Below the pieces are notes generated by a model. That model ran no database searches and was not told where the DNA came from. It was given only the letters and a program-made list of their open reading frames with translations. Made by a program: the position numbers and the translations under genes. Positions 1 through 7,892 of a stretch of DNA of 64,000 nt are shown one piece after another; the stretch's first letter is position 1, and each line of letters begins with the position of its first letter. Source of the stretch: Candidatus Ruminococcus avistercoris (GTDB lineage: Bacteria > Bacillota > Clostridia > Lachnospirales > Lachnospiraceae); assembly GCA_019120315.1 (NCBI GenBank), contig DWVJ01000036.1:1-64000 (forward strand), written 5' to 3'.

Positions 1-2
1 AA

Positions 3-404
3 CTGGATCGAATCAAAAAAGAGAAGCAGGAGCGAAAGGGGAAGGTGAATATGTGTAAAGCGATCGATGATATGCTGGCGGATGCCAGAGAAGAAGGGCG
101 AAAGGAAACGATGAACGGTTTGCAGGAAATGCTGGCGGATGCCAGAGAGGAAGGGCGAAAGGAAACGATGAACGGTTTGCAGGAAATGATAGCGGATGCC
201 AGAGAGGAAGGGCGAAAGGAAACGATGAACGGTTTGCAGGAAATGCTGGCGGATGCCAGAGAGGAAGGGCGAAAGGAAACGATGAACGGTTTGCAGGAAA
301 TGATAGCAGACGCCAGAGAAGAAGGAAGAGAGAAAGGAAGAAGTGAGATAATGAACGAACTGCAGAAGATGATAGTGGACGCAAGAGCAGAAGAAAGGCA
401 ATGA
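3..404 (+). CDS. C-terminal part of probable Rpn-type PD-(D/E)XK nuclease / putative transposase (5' end outside window)
   Basis: The frame is open from the left edge and ends at TGA 402-404, so only the tail of a longer gene is present. The visible protein is charged and alpha-helical: a K/E/R-rich lead-in, then a stretch around MCKAIDDML, then repeats of the type DAREEGRKE. A tail of this type, with a CKAI-D-M start and EGR repeats, is what I remember at the end of Rpn family recombination-promoting nucleases in Lachnospiraceae. The catalytic nuclease domain would lie upstream and cannot be seen, so the family call is inference. A GTG at 45 and an ATG at 51 exist, but no good ribosome site precedes them, and a separate short gene is less likely. 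The stop overlaps the ATG of the next small frame (ATGA). Confidence 0.55.
   Translation: MDRIKKEKQERKGKVNMCKAIDDMLADAREEGRKETMNGLQEMLADAREEGRKETMNGLQEMIADAREEGRKETMNGLQEMLADAREEGRKETMNGLQEMIADAREEGREKGRSEIMNELQKMIVDARAEERQ
72..299 (+). repeat. 57-bp in-frame tandem repeat, four near-identical units plus a degenerate fifth
   Basis: Units begin at ATG 72, 129, 186 and 243, exactly 57 bp apart, and differ almost only at ctg/ata (Leu/Ile) in the second codon. A diverged fifth unit starts at 300 and runs to about 368 with an insertion. Each unit encodes 19 residues (DAREEGRKE core followed by TMNGLQEM), a heptad-friendly amphipathic helix, probably coiled coil. The near identity at DNA level suggests recent slippage or unequal crossover, so copy number should vary between strains. 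Confidence 0.9.
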
Positions 405-547
405 GTGAAATGGTAATACAGCGCCTTGCAGCGGATTATCTGGAAAACGGATATTCAAAAGAAACGATTTATCAGAAGCTGCAGAATATTTTTCTGCTGG
501 ATCAAGAGACATTGATGGAATATACAGGACAAATTTTTGAAGGATAA
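401..547 (+). CDS. 48-residue small protein, coupled to or frameshifted from the upstream Rpn-like gene
   Basis: ATG 401 overlaps the TGA of the preceding frame (ATGA), the usual sign of translational coupling. The product begins MSEMVIQRLAADYLENGYS and is a compact acidic helix-rich peptide with no signal or membrane segment. It could be a separate small protein, or the original C-terminus of the Rpn-like protein moved to the -1 frame by an indel, since its content (IQRLAADYLENG) looks like a continuation of such a helical tail. No function is assigned. Confidence 0.45.
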   Translation: MSEMVIQRLAADYLENGYSKETIYQKLQNIFLLDQETLMEYTGQIFEG

Positions 548-577
548 CATGCAGATAAAATCTGCTCAGATGTGAAG

Positions 578-623
578 ACCGGAAGAAAACCACGCCACGG
601 CAGCGCGAGGATTTTCTTCCGGT
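578..623. terminator. Inverted repeat between convergent genes, probable terminator
   Basis: An arm at 578-591 (accggaagaaaacc) pairs with 609-623 (ggattttcttccggt), leaving a loop of about 17 nt, followed by a short T run (622-626). It lies between the rightward small gene and the leftward DUF1287 gene and may serve both. The T tract is short, so efficiency is uncertain. Confidence 0.6.
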
Positions 624-647
624 TTTACAGTTTAAAGGCGCGTCAGT

Positions 648-1307
648 TTATTCGCTGATCCGGTAATGGCCGGTAAGATCATCCCGCTGTTTCAGGATAT
701 CCTGCTCGTAAGCTTTCTGCCATGGATCATTATGGTGGATGACGTAGGGTACACCGTTTTTATTGCGTCGGTCGGAGATAACGCCGATATGTTTCCGGAA
801 AATAACAATATCTCCGCCCTGCCATTCTTCTATAGCGGAAATATCGGTGGTAAGGCGGATGGCGGTGTGAGAAAAAAAGACGCTCAGGTTTTTGACTCGC
901 CGGAAGTCGATGTTCGGATCTGGTTTGTCAATATGATAATCCTGGGGATTTTCTGCAATATCTTCCTGGATCAGTGTCATCAGATCGTAACCGGAGTTTT
1001 TCAGAGCATTTGCCACCACATCGGTGCACACGCCGCAGGAATCGTCAGGGTAACCGCCCTGGTAATATTTGCTTTTATACCTAGGCCCGGCTGCAACATA
1101 ATTCAGAGCGCTCTGTAAAATGTCCGTCTGGTCATTGATCCCGTCGTGATCTTTGTCGTTTCTGCTCTGTATCTGGGGAATTGAGCCGGCGTATTGGTCC
1201 GGCGGCCGCCGGGCTGAAGTATTCTGATAGCGCAGCCCAAGATAAAGGAGCGTGCAGAACAGAATTCCTGATATTATAAAGGTGACAATTCGGGTTTGGC
1301 TTTTCAT
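648..1307 (-). CDS. DUF1287 domain protein, membrane-anchored, exported
   Basis: The protein has 219 residues. Residues 8-26 form a hydrophobic N-terminal anchor or uncleaved signal, and the rest is predicted outside the cell. The body carries features I associate with DUF1287: KDHDGINDQTDILQSALNYV, a YYQGGYPDDSCGVCTDVV segment with two Cys, and a late GDIVIFRKHIGVISD segment. DUF1287 resembles an NlpC/P60-like papain fold, and the C-T-D-V and H-I-G-V motifs fit a Cys-His pair, so a hydrolase role at the envelope is possible but unproven. The start ATG (complement of 1305-1307) has an AAAGGA about 9 nt upstream. It is transcribed divergently from the DUF1847 gene. Confidence 0.85.
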   Translation of the reverse strand: MKSQTRIVTFIISGILFCTLLYLGLRYQNTSARRPPDQYAGSIPQIQSRNDKDHDGINDQTDILQSALNYVAAGPRYKSKYYQGGYPDDSCGVCTDVVANALKNSGYDLMTLIQEDIAENPQDYHIDKPDPNIDFRRVKNLSVFFSHTAIRLTTDISAIEEWQGGDIVIFRKHIGVISDRRNKNGVPYVIHHNDPWQKAYEQDILKQRDDLTGHYRISE

Positions 1308-1395
1308 AAAAAAATTTCCTTTCGTTGTTCAACAGTATCATATCAGGTTACAAAGGGCAAAACAATTCTTCTTTTGGAGTTTATGGGAAGTTTTC

Positions 1396-1424
1396 TTGCG
1401 TATTTTCTCACCGGGCGTTATGCT
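1396..1424 (+). promoter_or_regulatory. Sigma-A-type promoter upstream of DUF1847 gene (copy 1)
   Basis: TTGCGT at 1396-1401, a 17-bp spacer and TATGCT at 1419-1424. The same block occurs again at 2425-2453 in front of the penicillin-binding protein gene; retention of the motif in both copies supports it. Confidence 0.6.
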
Positions 1425-1474
1425 GTATATGGCATCACTGCAAAATACGTAAAATGAAAGAGGGAGGAATAGCG

Positions 1475-2101
1475 ATGGAACATCAGGAAAGATCATGTAT
1501 TGACTGTGCGGTAAGAAACTGTGATAAAATGGATAAAATATATCCGGATTTCTGCCTGACAACACAGATGAACCAGGAAGTACTTGAGGAAGCAATGACC
1601 TGTTATCAGGACGAAGAAGTACATCGGGTGACAGTTGCCGCTGCGGAAGTGGAATACGAGCATTATTGCAAGTATACGCGAGTAGAAGAAATTATAGAAT
1701 TCGCGCGGAAAATCGGAGCAAAAAAGCTGGGAATTGCCACCTGTGTCGGCCTGTTAAAGGAAAGCCGCATTCTGGCAGATATTCTGAGAAAACACGGTTT
1801 TCAGGTGTATGGCGTTGCCTGCAAAACGGGGGCGCAGAAGAAAACTTCTGTGGGAATTCCGGAAAAATGTAATGAGATTGGAGAAAACATGTGTAATCCC
1901 ATCCTTCAGGCAAAACTGCTGAACAGAAAAAAGACGGACTTGAATATCGTTATGGGGCTCTGTGTGGGGCATGACAGCCTTTTCTACCGGTATTCAGACG
2001 CGTTAGTTACGACAGCGGTAACCAAAGACAGAGTTTTGGGCCATAATCCGGCGGCAGCGCTGTATACGGCGGATTCTTATTATGCGAAGATAAAGGGATG
2101 A
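1475..2101 (+). CDS. DUF1847 domain-containing Cys-rich protein
   Basis: The protein has 208 residues and is soluble. The N-terminus MEHQERSCIDCAVRNCD carries a C-x2-C-x4-C cluster, and further Cys occur in ATCVGL, VACKTG, ENMCNP and GLCVGHDS. DUF1847 proteins of anaerobes have this pattern, and a metal or Fe-S site is a reasonable inference; I know of no established biochemical role. The start was chosen at ATG 1475 because AGGGAGG lies at 1461-1467; the in-frame ATG at 1454 precedes that site. The gene stands alone behind its own promoter. Its first about 20 codons are duplicated at 2504. Confidence 0.85.
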   Translation: MEHQERSCIDCAVRNCDKMDKIYPDFCLTTQMNQEVLEEAMTCYQDEEVHRVTVAAAEVEYEHYCKYTRVEEIIEFARKIGAKKLGIATCVGLLKESRILADILRKHGFQVYGVACKTGAQKKTSVGIPEKCNEIGENMCNPILQAKLLNRKKTDLNIVMGLCVGHDSLFYRYSDALVTTAVTKDRVLGHNPAAALYTADSYYAKIKG

Positions 2102-2424
2102 GGAGCATATCATACAAAAAATGTATTTAAACCGGAAGAAAGCCATGCCATAATAGCATAGTAGGATTTTAACCAATCAATGAAACAAAAGGTTAGAAGG
2201 GGGGGTAAATAACAAGCCGAGAAAAATGGAGCAGGAAAATGAAAAGCAATGAAATGTTCAAGGCAAGCAGCAGGCGTTTCTAAAAGCTATACTCCCAAAT
2301 ACAAACTCTTTATGGTATGATTATACCATTCTGCGACCGGGATTTCCGGTTTCGAAAGGCGTTCGGCCGATAAAATCCATGATAAACAATTGAAAATTGC
2401 TTTTGAAATTTATGAGAAGTTTTC
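2102..2424. other. Intergenic stretch without a convincing gene
   Basis: About 320 bp between the DUF1847 stop and the duplicated promoter. A short frame (about 2249-2390) would read ...AILPNTNSLWYDYT... and ends in TGA; it lacks a plausible start and I do not recognise it, so it may be a remnant of a lost gene. A small palindrome (atggtat-gatt-ataccat) sits at 2312-2329. G-rich sequence occurs near 2200. No RNA gene is recognised. Confidence 0.5.
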
Positions 2425-2453
2425 TTGCGTATTTTCTCACCGGGCGTTATGCT
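2425..2453 (+). promoter_or_regulatory. Duplicated promoter (copy 2), now upstream of the penicillin-binding protein gene
   Basis: TTGCGT at 2425-2430, a 17-bp spacer identical to copy 1, and TATGCT at 2448-2453. About 40 bp around it match 1391-1430 exactly. It is the nearest recognisable promoter for the gene starting at 2587. Confidence 0.55.
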
Positions 2454-2503
2454 GTATATAGCGTTACTGTAAAACTCGGGAAACGGGACAGGGAGGAATG
2501 GCG

Positions 2504-2587
2504 ATGGAACATCAGGAAAGATCATGTATTGACGGTGCGGTAAGAAACTCTGATAAAAATGCGGCAGTTAAGCGGAGGACAAAGTGA
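2504..2587 (+). pseudogene. Truncated second copy of the DUF1847 5' end
   Basis: From ATG 2504 the frame reads MEHQERSCIDGAVRNSDKN, matching the DUF1847 protein at 1475 for its first 18 or so residues but with the second and third Cys changed (C to G and C to S). It then diverges and stops at TGA 2585-2587. The ribosome site GGGAGG is kept. The stop overlaps the ATG of the next gene (TGATG), so this 27-codon frame could act as a translated leader for the penicillin-binding protein. The loss of Cys suggests the copy is not under selection as a DUF1847 protein. Confidence 0.7.
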
Positions 2588-5319
2588 TGAGAAAACAAAA
2601 TACCAGACGCAGGGTTTTGATCCCGGCAGTTATCATGGCGGCGGCAGTGGTGATCCTGGCAGTGATCCTGGTGGTGATTCTGATCCGCAAAGGCGAAGAC
2701 AGACCGGGAGAACTGCTGAAAACCTATATGGGCTGCATCGAAAAGGGCGATTATGATCAGATGTACGATATGTTGGACGGGATCAGTTCTTCCAGGATTT
2801 CACGGGAGGACTTTATCGAAAGAAACCGGAATATCTATGAAGGAATCGAGGCTTCGGATATCCAGGTGGATGTAACGGATACCCGTAAAGAAGGAAATGA
2901 GCAGATCGTATCCTATACTTTTCGCTGTAATACCCAGGCGGGAAAGATGTCCTTTGAAAACGAAGCGTCCTTTGTGACGGAAAAGGGAAGGGGATATTGT
3001 CTGTTCTGGGATGACAGTCTGATCTTTCCTCTTCTGGAAAGTTCGGACAAGGTCCGGGTGATTACGGAGACGGCTTCGCGGGGCAGTATTTTAGACCGAA
3101 ACGGGCAGATGCTGGCTGGAGAGGGAGTCGCTTCTTCTGTCGGTCTGGTTCCCGGGAAAATGAGCGAGTCGCCGGAAGGGGATCTCTATACGCTGGCAGC
3201 GCTGCTGGAGATGGAAGTGAAGGATATCCAGGAAGCGCTCCGGGCTTCCTGGGTGACAGAGGAGTCCTTTGTGCCGCTGAAAGATCTTCCCAGGGGACAG
3301 AACCTGGAATCCGGCGTCACTCAGGATGAGGAACTGACGGATCAGCTGCTGGAGATCCCGGGGGTGATGATTTCCAATACGGAAGTGAGATATTATCCGT
3401 TGGGTGAGAAAGCGGCACATCTGGTGGGATATATACAGGATGTGACAGAAGAAGATCTGAAAGAACACGCAGGGGAAGGCTATACCAGTGACAGCCAGAT
3501 CGGGCGCAGCGGAGCGGAGGCTCTTTATGAAAAGGAGCTGCGGGGACAGAACGGATGCAAAATATATGTAGAGGATAAGGATGGAAAAGAAAAAGTGGTT
3601 CTGGCCTATACCCCTAAAGAAGACGGCCAGGATATCCGGCTGACCATCGATTCGCAGCTGCAGGCGAGACTGTACGACGAGTATAGTGAGGATAAGAGCT
3701 GCTCGGTGGCTATGAATCCTTATACGGGAGAAGTGCTGGCTCTGGTGAGTACTCCCTCTTATAACAGCAATGATTTTATTCTGGGCATGTCCCAGGAGCA
3801 GTGGAACAGTCTGAATGAAGACGAGGATCGGCCGCTTTATAATCGATTCCGGCAGACCTTTGCTCCCGGATCGTCCATCAAGCCGCTGGTGGCCGCCATC
3901 GGGTTGTCCACGGGCGCTTTTACGGCGGAAGAAAATTTCGGCGATCTGGGTACCAGCTGGCAGAAGGATTCCACCTGGGGCGATTATTATGTGACGACGC
4001 TCCATGAAAGTCCCACAGCCAATCTGGAAAACGCCATGATATATTCGGACAATATCTATTTTGCCCAGGCGGCATTAAAGATCGGATCGGAAAAATTCAT
4101 GGATTCACTGAATCAGCTGGGATTTAACGAACAGATTCCCTTTGAAATTTCACTGGCCAAGTCTCAGTATGCCAACGAAGACGCCATCGATACGGAAGTG
4201 CAGCTGGCGGACAGCGGATACGGGCAGGGAGAAACGATGGTTAATCCGGTCCATCTGGCCAGTCTGTATACGGCTTTTGTCAATGAAGGAAATGTAATAC
4301 AGCCCACGCTTCTTTATCAAGAACAGGCCAAGGGAACCGTCTGGATTCCGGAAGCATTTTCTGCGGATGTGGCAGAGACGGTTCTGGATGATATGGTTCA
4401 AGTGCTGAACACCCCCCAGGGGACAGGGTACGGCATGCACCGGGATGATTTGACGCTGGCAGGGAAAACAGGAACGGCGGAAATCAAAGACAGTCAGGAA
4501 GACGAAGATGGAACGGAACTGGGCTGGCTGGGGGTGATGACCACCAATGAGAATCTGGAATATCCCATTTTGATGATGACCATGGTGGAAGATGTAAAGG
4601 AGCGGGGCGGCAGCAGTTATGTGGTGGAACACGACCGGGCCGTGCTTGACTGGTATCTGGAAGAATACGGGACAGAAAGGATGGAAACGGAAATGACACA
4701 GGATCAGGGTGAAGGGGAAACGGCGCAGAATTTTACTTCATCGGAGATTGACGATACGCTGTTTCAGCGAATGAACGGGAAATCTTATGTGGAAAATCCG
4801 GATATTTCTCTGGACGAACTGCGGTATCTGCAGGTAGCATATTACGATTTCGATCATCAGGTTCAAACCGGCGAACTGGTGGTTCATCAGGCGCTGGCAC
4901 AGGATGTCCTGTACGTGTTTGAAAAACTGTATGAAGAGGAATATGAAATCCAGTCGGTGCGTCTGATCGATGAATTCTGGGCCGGCGATGGACTAAGTAC
5001 CGACGAGGCATCCATGGCTGCTAATAATTCCTCAGCATTCTGTTATCGGAAGATTGCCGGAAGCGACCGGCTGTCCAATCATGCGAAGGGCTGTGCCGTG
5101 GATATCAATCCGCTGCAGAATCCCTATATCCGGTTCCGGGACGGGAAGCCGGCGGAAATATCGGAAGGGGCCAAAGAGTATGTGGACCGCAGTGTAGTGA
5201 AAGATCATATGATCACCCATGAGGATCTGTGCTATCAGCTTTTTACAGAACGGGGCTTTACCTGGGGCGGCGACTGGGAGTCGCCAAAAGATTACCAGCA
5301 TTTTGAAAAGCAGATATAA
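2587..5319 (+). CDS. Class B penicillin-binding protein fused to a C-terminal M15 D,D-/L,D-carboxypeptidase-like domain
   Basis: The protein has 910 residues and is anchored by one TM segment (about 9-33). Residues 40-150 resemble the NTF2-like MecA_N domain, and 155-340 the PBP dimerisation domain (SRGSILDRNG). The transpeptidase follows, with SSIK (catalytic S429, K432), SDN (487-489) and KTGT (627-630). After a linker near 700-725, residues about 745-910 carry the M15 zinc peptidase signature: SNHAKGCAVD (H832, D839) and a late WGGDW...DYQHFE (H905). It should cross-link and trim peptidoglycan at the outer face. MecA_N is typical of PBP2a/PBP3-like enzymes; the M15 fusion is unusual. ATG 2587 was chosen over GTG 2584 because GGAGG lies at 2574-2578. 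It may be monocistronic, bounded by the terminator at 5326. Confidence 0.9.
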   Translation: MRKQNTRRRVLIPAVIMAAAVVILAVILVVILIRKGEDRPGELLKTYMGCIEKGDYDQMYDMLDGISSSRISREDFIERNRNIYEGIEASDIQVDVTDTRKEGNEQIVSYTFRCNTQAGKMSFENEASFVTEKGRGYCLFWDDSLIFPLLESSDKVRVITETASRGSILDRNGQMLAGEGVASSVGLVPGKMSESPEGDLYTLAALLEMEVKDIQEALRASWVTEESFVPLKDLPRGQNLESGVTQDEELTDQLLEIPGVMISNTEVRYYPLGEKAAHLVGYIQDVTEEDLKEHAGEGYTSDSQIGRSGAEALYEKELRGQNGCKIYVEDKDGKEKVVLAYTPKEDGQDIRLTIDSQLQARLYDEYSEDKSCSVAMNPYTGEVLALVSTPSYNSNDFILGMSQEQWNSLNEDEDRPLYNRFRQTFAPGSSIKPLVAAIGLSTGAFTAEENFGDLGTSWQKDSTWGDYYVTTLHESPTANLENAMIYSDNIYFAQAALKIGSEKFMDSLNQLGFNEQIPFEISLAKSQYANEDAIDTEVQLADSGYGQGETMVNPVHLASLYTAFVNEGNVIQPTLLYQEQAKGTVWIPEAFSADVAETVLDDMVQVLNTPQGTGYGMHRDDLTLAGKTGTAEIKDSQEDEDGTELGWLGVMTTNENLEYPILMMTMVEDVKERGGSSYVVEHDRAVLDWYLEEYGTERMETEMTQDQGEGETAQNFTSSEIDDTLFQRMNGKSYVENPDISLDELRYLQVAYYDFDHQVQTGELVVHQALAQDVLYVFEKLYEEEYEIQSVRLIDEFWAGDGLSTDEASMAANNSSAFCYRKIAGSDRLSNHAKGCAVDINPLQNPYIRFRDGKPAEISEGAKEYVDRSVVKDHMITHEDLCYQLFTERGFTWGGDWESPKDYQHFEKQI

Positions 5320-5325
5320 AAAACG

Positions 5326-5359
5326 AAAGGAACGGCAGAAAAATCCGCCGTTCCTTTTT
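5326..5359. terminator. Bidirectional intrinsic terminator
   Basis: aaaggaacggc (5326-5336) pairs with gccgttccttttt (5347-5359), giving a GC-rich stem with T run on the + strand and an A run that becomes a T run on the - strand. It separates the penicillin-binding protein gene from convergent argG. Confidence 0.85.
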
Positions 5360-5371
5360 AAAACTCAGTGA

Positions 5372-6601
5372 TTATTTATTTCTGTTTTTTTCCGCTTCCG
5401 CCATCTTCATGGCACGTACCTTCAGGGGCAGTCCGAACAGAGTGATGAATCCGGACGCATCGTGGTGATCATAGAGATCGCCTGTGGTGAAGGAAGCCAG
5501 AGACTCACTGTACAGGCTGTAGGGAGAAGTGGTTCCCGCTTTGATAATGTTGCCTTTGTACAGTTTGAATTTCACTTCGCCGGTCACGTACTGCTGTGTC
5601 ACGTCCACGAAGGCCTGGATCGCTTCCCGCAGGGGGGTGAACCATTTTCCTTCATATACTATCTGAGCGAATTTATTGCCCATATCTTTCTTTACTTCCA
5701 TGGTGGCACGATCCAGAACCAGCTCTTCCAGCTGTTCATGGGCAGCCATGAGGATCGTTCCGCCCGGGGTTTCATAGACGCCGCGGGATTTCATACCTAC
5801 CACACGGTTTTCTACGATATCAATGATGCCGATACCGTGCTTTCCGCCCAGTCTGTTCAGTTCGGTGATGATTTCAGAAACTTTCATCTCCTTGCCGTTT
5901 AAGCTTGTGGGGATACCGGCTTCAAAGGTCATGGTTACGTATTCGTCTTCGTCGGGCGCTTTTTCCGGGGTGACGCCCAGCACCAGAAGATGATCGTAGT
6001 TGGGTTCATTGGCAGGATCTTCCAGTTCCAGTCCCTCGTGGCTGATATGCCACAGGTTCCGGTCACGGCTGTAGCTGTTGTCAGCGGAGAAAGGCAGGTC
6101 GATACCGTGCTGACGGCAGTATTCGATCTCATCTTCCCGGGACTGCATGGTCCATACGTCGGTCATTCTCCAGGGAGCGATGATCTTCAGATCGGGAGCC
6201 AAAGCCTTGATGGCCAGTTCAAAACGGATTTGGTCATTACCCTTTCCGGTGGCTCCGTGGCAGATTGCGGAAGCGCCCTCTTTTCTGGCGATTTCCACCA
6301 GTTTTTTTGCGATAACCGGACGTGCCATGGAAGTTCCCAAGAGATATTTGTTTTCATAGACGGCGCCTGCTTTTACGCAGGGCATGATGTAATCGTCACA
6401 GAATTCGTCGATAATGTTTTCTATATATAATTTGGAAGCGCCGGATTTGGCGGCTCTTTCATTCAGACCGTCCAGCTCGTTTCCCTGTCCGCAGTCGATG
6501 CAGCAGCAGATAACTTCGTAGTCAAAATTTTCTTTCAGCCATGGGATAATAGCTGTGGTGTCCAGACCGCCTGAATACGCCAGTACAACTTTTTCTTTCA
6601 T
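5372..6601 (-). CDS. argG: Argininosuccinate synthase
   Basis: The protein has 409 residues, the usual length. It joins citrulline and aspartate with ATP to form argininosuccinate, the penultimate step to arginine, in the cytoplasm. The N-terminal PP-loop [12 protein letters not shown] is intact. Other family signatures are [33 protein letters not shown] and [11 protein letters not shown]. The start was set at the ATG complementary to 6599-6601 because GGAGGA sits about 6 nt upstream; an in-frame ATG five codons earlier overlaps that ribosome site. The gene is transcribed away from argCJBD, and the two share a 230-bp regulatory region. No argH or argF is present in the window. Confidence 0.97.
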   Translation of the reverse strand: MKEKVVLAYSGGLDTTAIIPWLKENFDYEVICCCIDCGQGNELDGLNERAAKSGASKLYIENIIDEFCDDYIMPCVKAGAVYENKYLLGTSMARPVIAKKLVEIARKEGASAICHGATGKGNDQIRFELAIKALAPDLKIIAPWRMTDVWTMQSREDEIEYCRQHGIDLPFSADNSYSRDRNLWHISHEGLELEDPANEPNYDHLLVLGVTPEKAPDEDEYVTMTFEAGIPTSLNGKEMKVSEIITELNRLGGKHGIGIIDIVENRVVGMKSRGVYETPGGTILMAAHEQLEELVLDRATMEVKKDMGNKFAQIVYEGKWFTPLREAIQAFVDVTQQYVTGEVKFKLYKGNIIKAGTTSPYSLYSESLASFTTGDLYDHHDASGFITLFGLPLKVRAMKMAEAEKNRNK

Positions 6602-6639
6602 AACAGTATCCTCCATTTTTTCTTGTAACTCTGGAGAAT

Positions 6640-6668
6640 AATATACAGTATTTCCAGGGGATATGCAA
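6640..6668 (-). promoter_or_regulatory. argG promoter
   Basis: On the minus strand: TTGCAT (complement of 6663-6668), 17-bp spacer, TATATT (complement of 6640-6645). A partial ARG-like half site (TGTAT...ATTC) covers the -10 but with 3-bp rather than 4-bp spacing, so repressor binding here is only a possibility. Confidence 0.55.
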
Positions 6669-6696
6669 GGGGAAAATCGGTAAAAACGAAAAAAAC

Positions 6697-6731
6697 TTGA
6701 ATAATATACATATATAGTGTATAATTATGCA
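6697..6731 (+). promoter_or_regulatory. argC promoter with overlapping ARG-box-like operator
   Basis: TTGAAT (6697-6702), 17-bp spacer, TATAAT (6720-6725). The near-palindrome TGTATAATTATGCA at 6718-6731 covers the -10. It fits the arginine repressor core TG-n-AT-wwww-AT-n-CA, with one change per half from TGAAT/ATTCA. Binding of ArgR/AhrC there would block RNA polymerase directly. The leader to the argC start is about 100 nt. Confidence 0.65.
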
Positions 6732-6833
6732 ACATGGAAAAAGGAGGAGGACAAAAAGGCCGAAAGAAGGCTTTACGAACGTCTTTCCTTGGTATATACT
6801 TAATCAGGATTAAAAAGCGGAGGAGAGGAAGAA

Positions 6834-7874
6834 ATGATAAAAGCGGGTATCATCGGTTCCACCGGTTATGCCGGTTCGGAGCTGGTCAGGCTATTGATGG
6901 GACATAAAGATGTGGAAATCGTCTGGTACGGATCAAAGAGTTATACAGACAAAAAGTATTATCAGGTGTATCAGAATATGTTCCGGATTGTGGACAATGT
7001 ATGCAGAGACGACAATATGGAAGAACTTTCCCGGGAAGCGGATGTGATTTTTACGGCTACGCCCCAGGGGCTGTGCGCGTCTCTGGTCAGCGAGGAGATC
7101 CTTTCCCGCTGCAAAATCATAGATTTGAGCGCGGATTTTCGCATTAAAGATGTGAAGACCTATGAAGAGTGGTATCACCTGAAACATCCGGCGGCCCAGT
7201 ATCTGCCGGAAGCAGTTTACGGGCTGTGTGAAATTAACCGGGAACAGGTAAAACAGGCCAGACTGGTGGCGAATCCGGGCTGCTATCCCACCTGCAGCAC
7301 CCTTTCCATATACCCTCTGCTGAAAGAAGGACTTATCGATGGAAATACGGTGATTATCGACGCCAAGTCAGGGACATCCGGCGCGGGCAGAGGAGCCAAG
7401 GTGGATAACCTCTACTGCGAGGTCAATGAAAATATTAAAGCCTACGGCGTGGCGACCCATCGTCATACGCCGGAGATCGAGGAGCAGTTAGGTTACGCGG
7501 CAGGTTATCCTGTCACCATCAATTTTACGCCCCATCTGGTGCCCATGAACAGGGGAATACTGGTGACGGCGTACGCTTCTTTGAAAAAACAGGCGACGGA
7601 AGAAGAAATCAGGGATATCTATCACCATTATTATGATAAAGAACAGTTTGTCCGGGTGCTGGATCCGGAATTTTGTCCCCAGACCAAATGGGTGGAGGGC
7701 AGCAACTATGTGGATGTGAACGTGAAACTGGATCCCAGGACAGGACGTGTGATTATGATGGGAGCCATGGATAACCTGGTGAAGGGAGCAGCCGGCCAGG
7801 CGGTGCAGAATATGAATCTGATGTTTGGTCTGGAAGAAAATACCGGGCTGTGCCAGGTACCGATGTTCCCGTAA
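6834..7874 (+). CDS. argC: N-acetyl-gamma-glutamyl-phosphate reductase
   Basis: The protein has 346 residues and performs the third step of ornithine synthesis, NADPH-dependent reduction of N-acetylglutamyl phosphate to the semialdehyde. The N-terminal nucleotide site GSTGYAGSELVRLL and the active-site motif NPGCYPT (nucleophile C150) are intact, as is the RHTPEI-like segment (HRHTPEIE). It begins with ATG behind GGAGAGGAAG. It is first gene of the argCJBD operon, 18 bp from argJ, under the promoter and ARG box at 6697-6731. Confidence 0.97.
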   Translation: MIKAGIIGSTGYAGSELVRLLMGHKDVEIVWYGSKSYTDKKYYQVYQNMFRIVDNVCRDDNMEELSREADVIFTATPQGLCASLVSEEILSRCKIIDLSADFRIKDVKTYEEWYHLKHPAAQYLPEAVYGLCEINREQVKQARLVANPGCYPTCSTLSIYPLLKEGLIDGNTVIIDAKSGTSGAGRGAKVDNLYCEVNENIKAYGVATHRHTPEIEEQLGYAAGYPVTINFTPHLVPMNRGILVTAYASLKKQATEEEIRDIYHHYYDKEQFVRVLDPEFCPQTKWVEGSNYVDVNVKLDPRTGRVIMMGAMDNLVKGAAGQAVQNMNLMFGLEENTGLCQVPMFP

Positions 7875-7892
7875 GAAAAGGAGATGTGAAGG

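Noticed and set aside
13-384. Long minus-strand frame opposite the 57-bp repeats
   Set aside because: It is the complement of the repeat; the composition (Pro/Phe/Ser-rich repeats) is what the reverse of the coding repeat gives, and no ribosome site is seen.
2312-2329. Palindrome atggtat-gatt-ataccat as insertion-sequence end or terminator
   Set aside because: Short AT-rich arms, no T run, no second copy found nearby.
6734-6900. Possible Arg-containing leader peptide before argC (ATG 6734, with several Arg codons near the argC ribosome site)
   Set aside because: The frame runs on into argC instead of stopping before it, has no terminator/antiterminator structure, and the Arg codons are simply the purine-rich ribosome site.
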